Source of the DNA: Acidobacteriaceae bacterium
GTDB lineage: Bacteria; Acidobacteriota; Terriglobia; Terriglobales; Acidobacteriaceae
NCBI GenBank assembly: GCA_003165095.1
Contig: PLSH01000364.1
Coordinates: 613 to 9,136, forward strand
DNA: 8,524 nt
Direction of reading: 5' to 3'
Made by a program: the position numbers and the translations under genes. This document shows positions 6,728-8,524 of this stretch, piece after piece; the first letter of the stretch is position 1, and the number at the start of each line of letters is the position of its first letter. The notes under the pieces are model-generated. The model was not told the DNA's origin. It ran no database searches and worked only from the letters and a program-made list of their open reading frames with translations.

Positions 6728-8524
6728 ATGATGGAGTTCCACATTTCGCGGAAGGCGCGTGAAAGCTACCAGTTCGCGGAGCCCCTGTTCTCGTACACGG
6801 GGAACGTGGTTTTTGCGAATATGGCCGCGTGCCGCGAATTTGCTCACCGCATGAACCTGGTGCGCGAGGTGGACAAGCATCCGGAACGGGCGGTTCATGC
6901 GGGCCAGCTCTTCGCGATGGGATTGATCGACGAAGCCAGCCATGTGCTGATGGCGCGATACCGCGAGCAGTTCGATCCGCAGGTGATGACCAGCGCGCTG
7001 GACTGGTTTGGTGGGCAGGTGGGGCCGGAGGCGCTGGATGCGCTGCTGCTGGCATTTGTGGAACAGTTTCCGGGCGCGTCGGTGATGCGCGGGCAGGAGA
7101 CGCCCAGGGAATGGCTGGCCGGGTCGACCGCGGGAACTCCGCATCGGGCTGCGGCTCTGGAAGAACTGTTGCTGCTCTGGACGGCGAACCGCAATGAGGC
7201 TTTCCGGCCGTTTGAGGAGCTGTTTGAGGAGAAATCCCTGGCTGAGAAGACCGTTTACCGCCAGGTGACGGCACAACTGCCGGAGTATTTCGCGACGCGG
7301 CCGCTGATCCCGGTGCCGGACGCGAAGGCGGTGAGCCTGCTGGATCTTCTGCGCGCTCCGGCGGTGGGTTCGCCCGACTCTCTGAGCGAGCAACTGGAGT
7401 TGATTCGCAAGCTGTGGAAGCCGCTTCTGGGCGAGAGCCTGGAGCGCTTTTTGCTGCTGGCCGGGGAGATTCTGCACGAGGAAGAGCTGGCCATCTGGAT
7501 GCAGTTCAATCCGCCGGCCGCGCAGGCTCGCGCCGCCGCGGAGGCCGCTGCGCACCGGCGCTGGGAGACCGGCCAACAGCAATGGCCGTCGGTGGTGAGC
7601 CATGCCGATGTGCCGACCTTCGGCGATCCTGCGAACGAATACGAGAAGTTCTCGCCGGACACGGCATGGATGCCGAACACGGTATTGATTGCCAAGAGCA
7701 CTTACGTTTGGCTGGCGCAACTGAGCCGGCAATACGGGCGGCACATCGGGCGCCTGGACGAGATTCCCGACGAAGAACTGGCAACGCTGGCGCATCGCGG
7801 CATCAATTCGCTTTGGCTGATCGGAGTGTGGGAACGGAGCAGGGCATCAAAGACCATCAAGCAACTGTGCGGCAATCGCGATGCGGTAGCTTCAGCATAT
7901 TCGCTCTTCGACTACGCCATTGCGGAGGACCTGGGCGGCGAGAGTGCTTATGTGAACCTGCGCGACCGCGCCTACCATCATGGCGTGAGGTTGGCGAGCG
8001 ACATGGTGCCGAACCACATGGGCATCGATTCGCCCTGGGTGATCGAGCATCCCGAATGGTTCATCTCGCGGCCGGACACGCCTTATCCCGCCTACAGCTT
8101 TGAGGGGCCGAATCTTTCGCACGATGGGCGCGTGGAGATCAAGATCGAGGACCACTATTTCGAGCAGTCGGATGCGGCCGTGGTGTTCCGCCGGCGCGAC
8201 CGGGCGAGCGGCGAGACACGCTACATTTACCACGGCAACGACGGCACCAGCTTTCCGTGGAACGACACGGCGCAGCTCGATTACCTGAATCCGGCGGTGC
8301 GGGAGCAGGTAATCCAGACCATTTTGCACGTGGCGCGGTTGTTTCCGGTGATTCGATTCGATGCGGCGATGACACTGGCCAAGCGGCATTTTCACCGGCT
8401 ATGGTTTCCCGGTCCCGGGTCGAGCGGCGCCATCCCCTCGCGGGCCGAATACGGCATGAGCCAGGCGGAGTTCGATCGCGCCATGCCGCACGAGTTCTGG
8501 CGCGAGGTAGTGGACCGCGTGGCC
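6728..8524 (+). CDS. GH13 alpha-amylase-family enzyme with unassigned N-terminal extension (3' partial)
   Basis: The frame is open from ATG 6728 to the window end (599 codons, no stop). From about residue 305 it is a GH13 TIM-barrel enzyme, expected to hydrolyse or transfer alpha-glucosidic bonds. Visible motifs are INSLWLIG (359-366, beta-2 region), AYSLFDY (390-396), DMVPNH (425-430, conserved region I), WNDTAQLDYLNP (511-522) and RFDAAM (543-548, region II, with Asp545 the likely nucleophile). The acid/base Glu should lie just past the window. Residues 1 to about 257 are a Leu/Glu/Ala-rich, mostly helical extension starting MMEFHISRKARE that I cannot assign. A linker (about 258-304, Ala-rich at 264-275) follows. 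There is no signal peptide or membrane segment, so it is probably cytoplasmic. Similar starts exist, as I recall, in acidobacterial GH13 proteins. Substrate and subfamily are undetermined. Confidence 0.88.
   Translation, partial: MMEFHISRKARESYQFAEPLFSYTGNVVFANMAACREFAHRMNLVREVDKHPERAVHAGQLFAMGLIDEASHVLMARYREQFDPQVMTSALDWFGGQVGPEALDALLLAFVEQFPGASVMRGQETPREWLAGSTAGTPHRAAALEELLLLWTANRNEAFRPFEELFEEKSLAEKTVYRQVTAQLPEYFATRPLIPVPDAKAVSLLDLLRAPAVGSPDSLSEQLELIRKLWKPLLGESLERFLLLAGEILHEEELAIWMQFNPPAAQARAAAEAAAHRRWETGQQQWPSVVSHADVPTFGDPANEYEKFSPDTAWMPNTVLIAKSTYVWLAQLSRQYGRHIGRLDEIPDEELATLAHRGINSLWLIGVWERSRASKTIKQLCGNRDAVASAYSLFDYAIAEDLGGESAYVNLRDRAYHHGVRLASDMVPNHMGIDSPWVIEHPEWFISRPDTPYPAYSFEGPNLSHDGRVEIKIEDHYFEQSDAAVVFRRRDRASGETRYIYHGNDGTSFPWNDTAQLDYLNPAVREQVIQTILHVARLFPVIRFDAAMTLAKRHFHRLWFPGPGSSGAIPSRAEYGMSQAEFDRAMPHEFWREVVDRVA

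Noticed and set aside
6626..7795. A 389-codon open frame on the minus strand opposite the glycosidase gene
   Set aside because: It is antisense to a clear GH13 coding frame in GC-rich DNA, where stop codons are rare on the opposite strand. Its translation is Arg/Gln/His/Pro-rich with no recognisable domain.
7414..8103. A 229-codon + strand frame inside the glycosidase gene
   Set aside because: The overlapping frame holds the GH13 motifs and stays open for 599 codons; this one is Gly/Arg/Ala-rich without motifs.

Overview
The window is GC-rich, densely coded bacterial DNA with every recognisable gene on the + strand. The best guess at a source is an acidobacterium (Terriglobia/Acidobacteriaceae type). 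This rests on my recollection of glycosidases in that group that begin like the gene at 6728 and on the general codon style, so it is an inference without a phylogenetic marker.

Region 1 (1-6292) is a tightly packed six-gene export operon. It holds an outer-membrane TolC-family channel (5' end cut off by the window), a HlyD/YbhG-type periplasmic adaptor, two separate ABC ATPases, and two ABC-2 permeases of identical length (377 aa). The order adaptor - ATPase - ATPase - permease - permease is that of Escherichia coli ybhG-ybhF-ybhS-ybhR. Two differences stand out: the double-ATPase protein YbhF is split here into two overlapping genes, and a dedicated TolC-like channel is encoded at the front. 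Junctions are ATGA overlaps (2123, 4016), an 8-nt overlap (3063-3070) and a 9-nt gap (5150-5158), which points to one transcript with coupled translation. Together the products would form an envelope-spanning pump that moves a drug-like or other small amphiphilic substrate from the inner membrane to the outside. The substrate cannot be read from the sequence.

The two ATPases are asymmetric in a coherent way. The first lacks the switch (H-loop) histidine and the second has an altered signature motif. In a head-to-tail dimer both changes fall in the same composite ATP site, leaving one canonical and one degenerate site.

Region 2 (6293-6727) is a gap of about 435 bases with no convincing gene. 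It holds a strong hairpin, a 12-bp palindrome, an AT-rich island and a second GC-rich inverted repeat. It probably contains the end of the export transcript and the control region of the next gene, and may include a decayed or interspersed repeat.

Region 3 (6728-8524, continuing past the window) is the first 599 codons of a large GH13 (alpha-amylase family) enzyme. It has no signal peptide and carries a helical N-terminal extension of about 260 residues that I cannot assign to a known domain. The GH13 motifs DMVPNH and RFDAA are visible; the acid/base glutamate would lie just beyond the window. This unexplained extension and the intergenic element are the least explained parts of the window. 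I see no CRISPR array, transposase, integrase, tRNA or rRNA gene.
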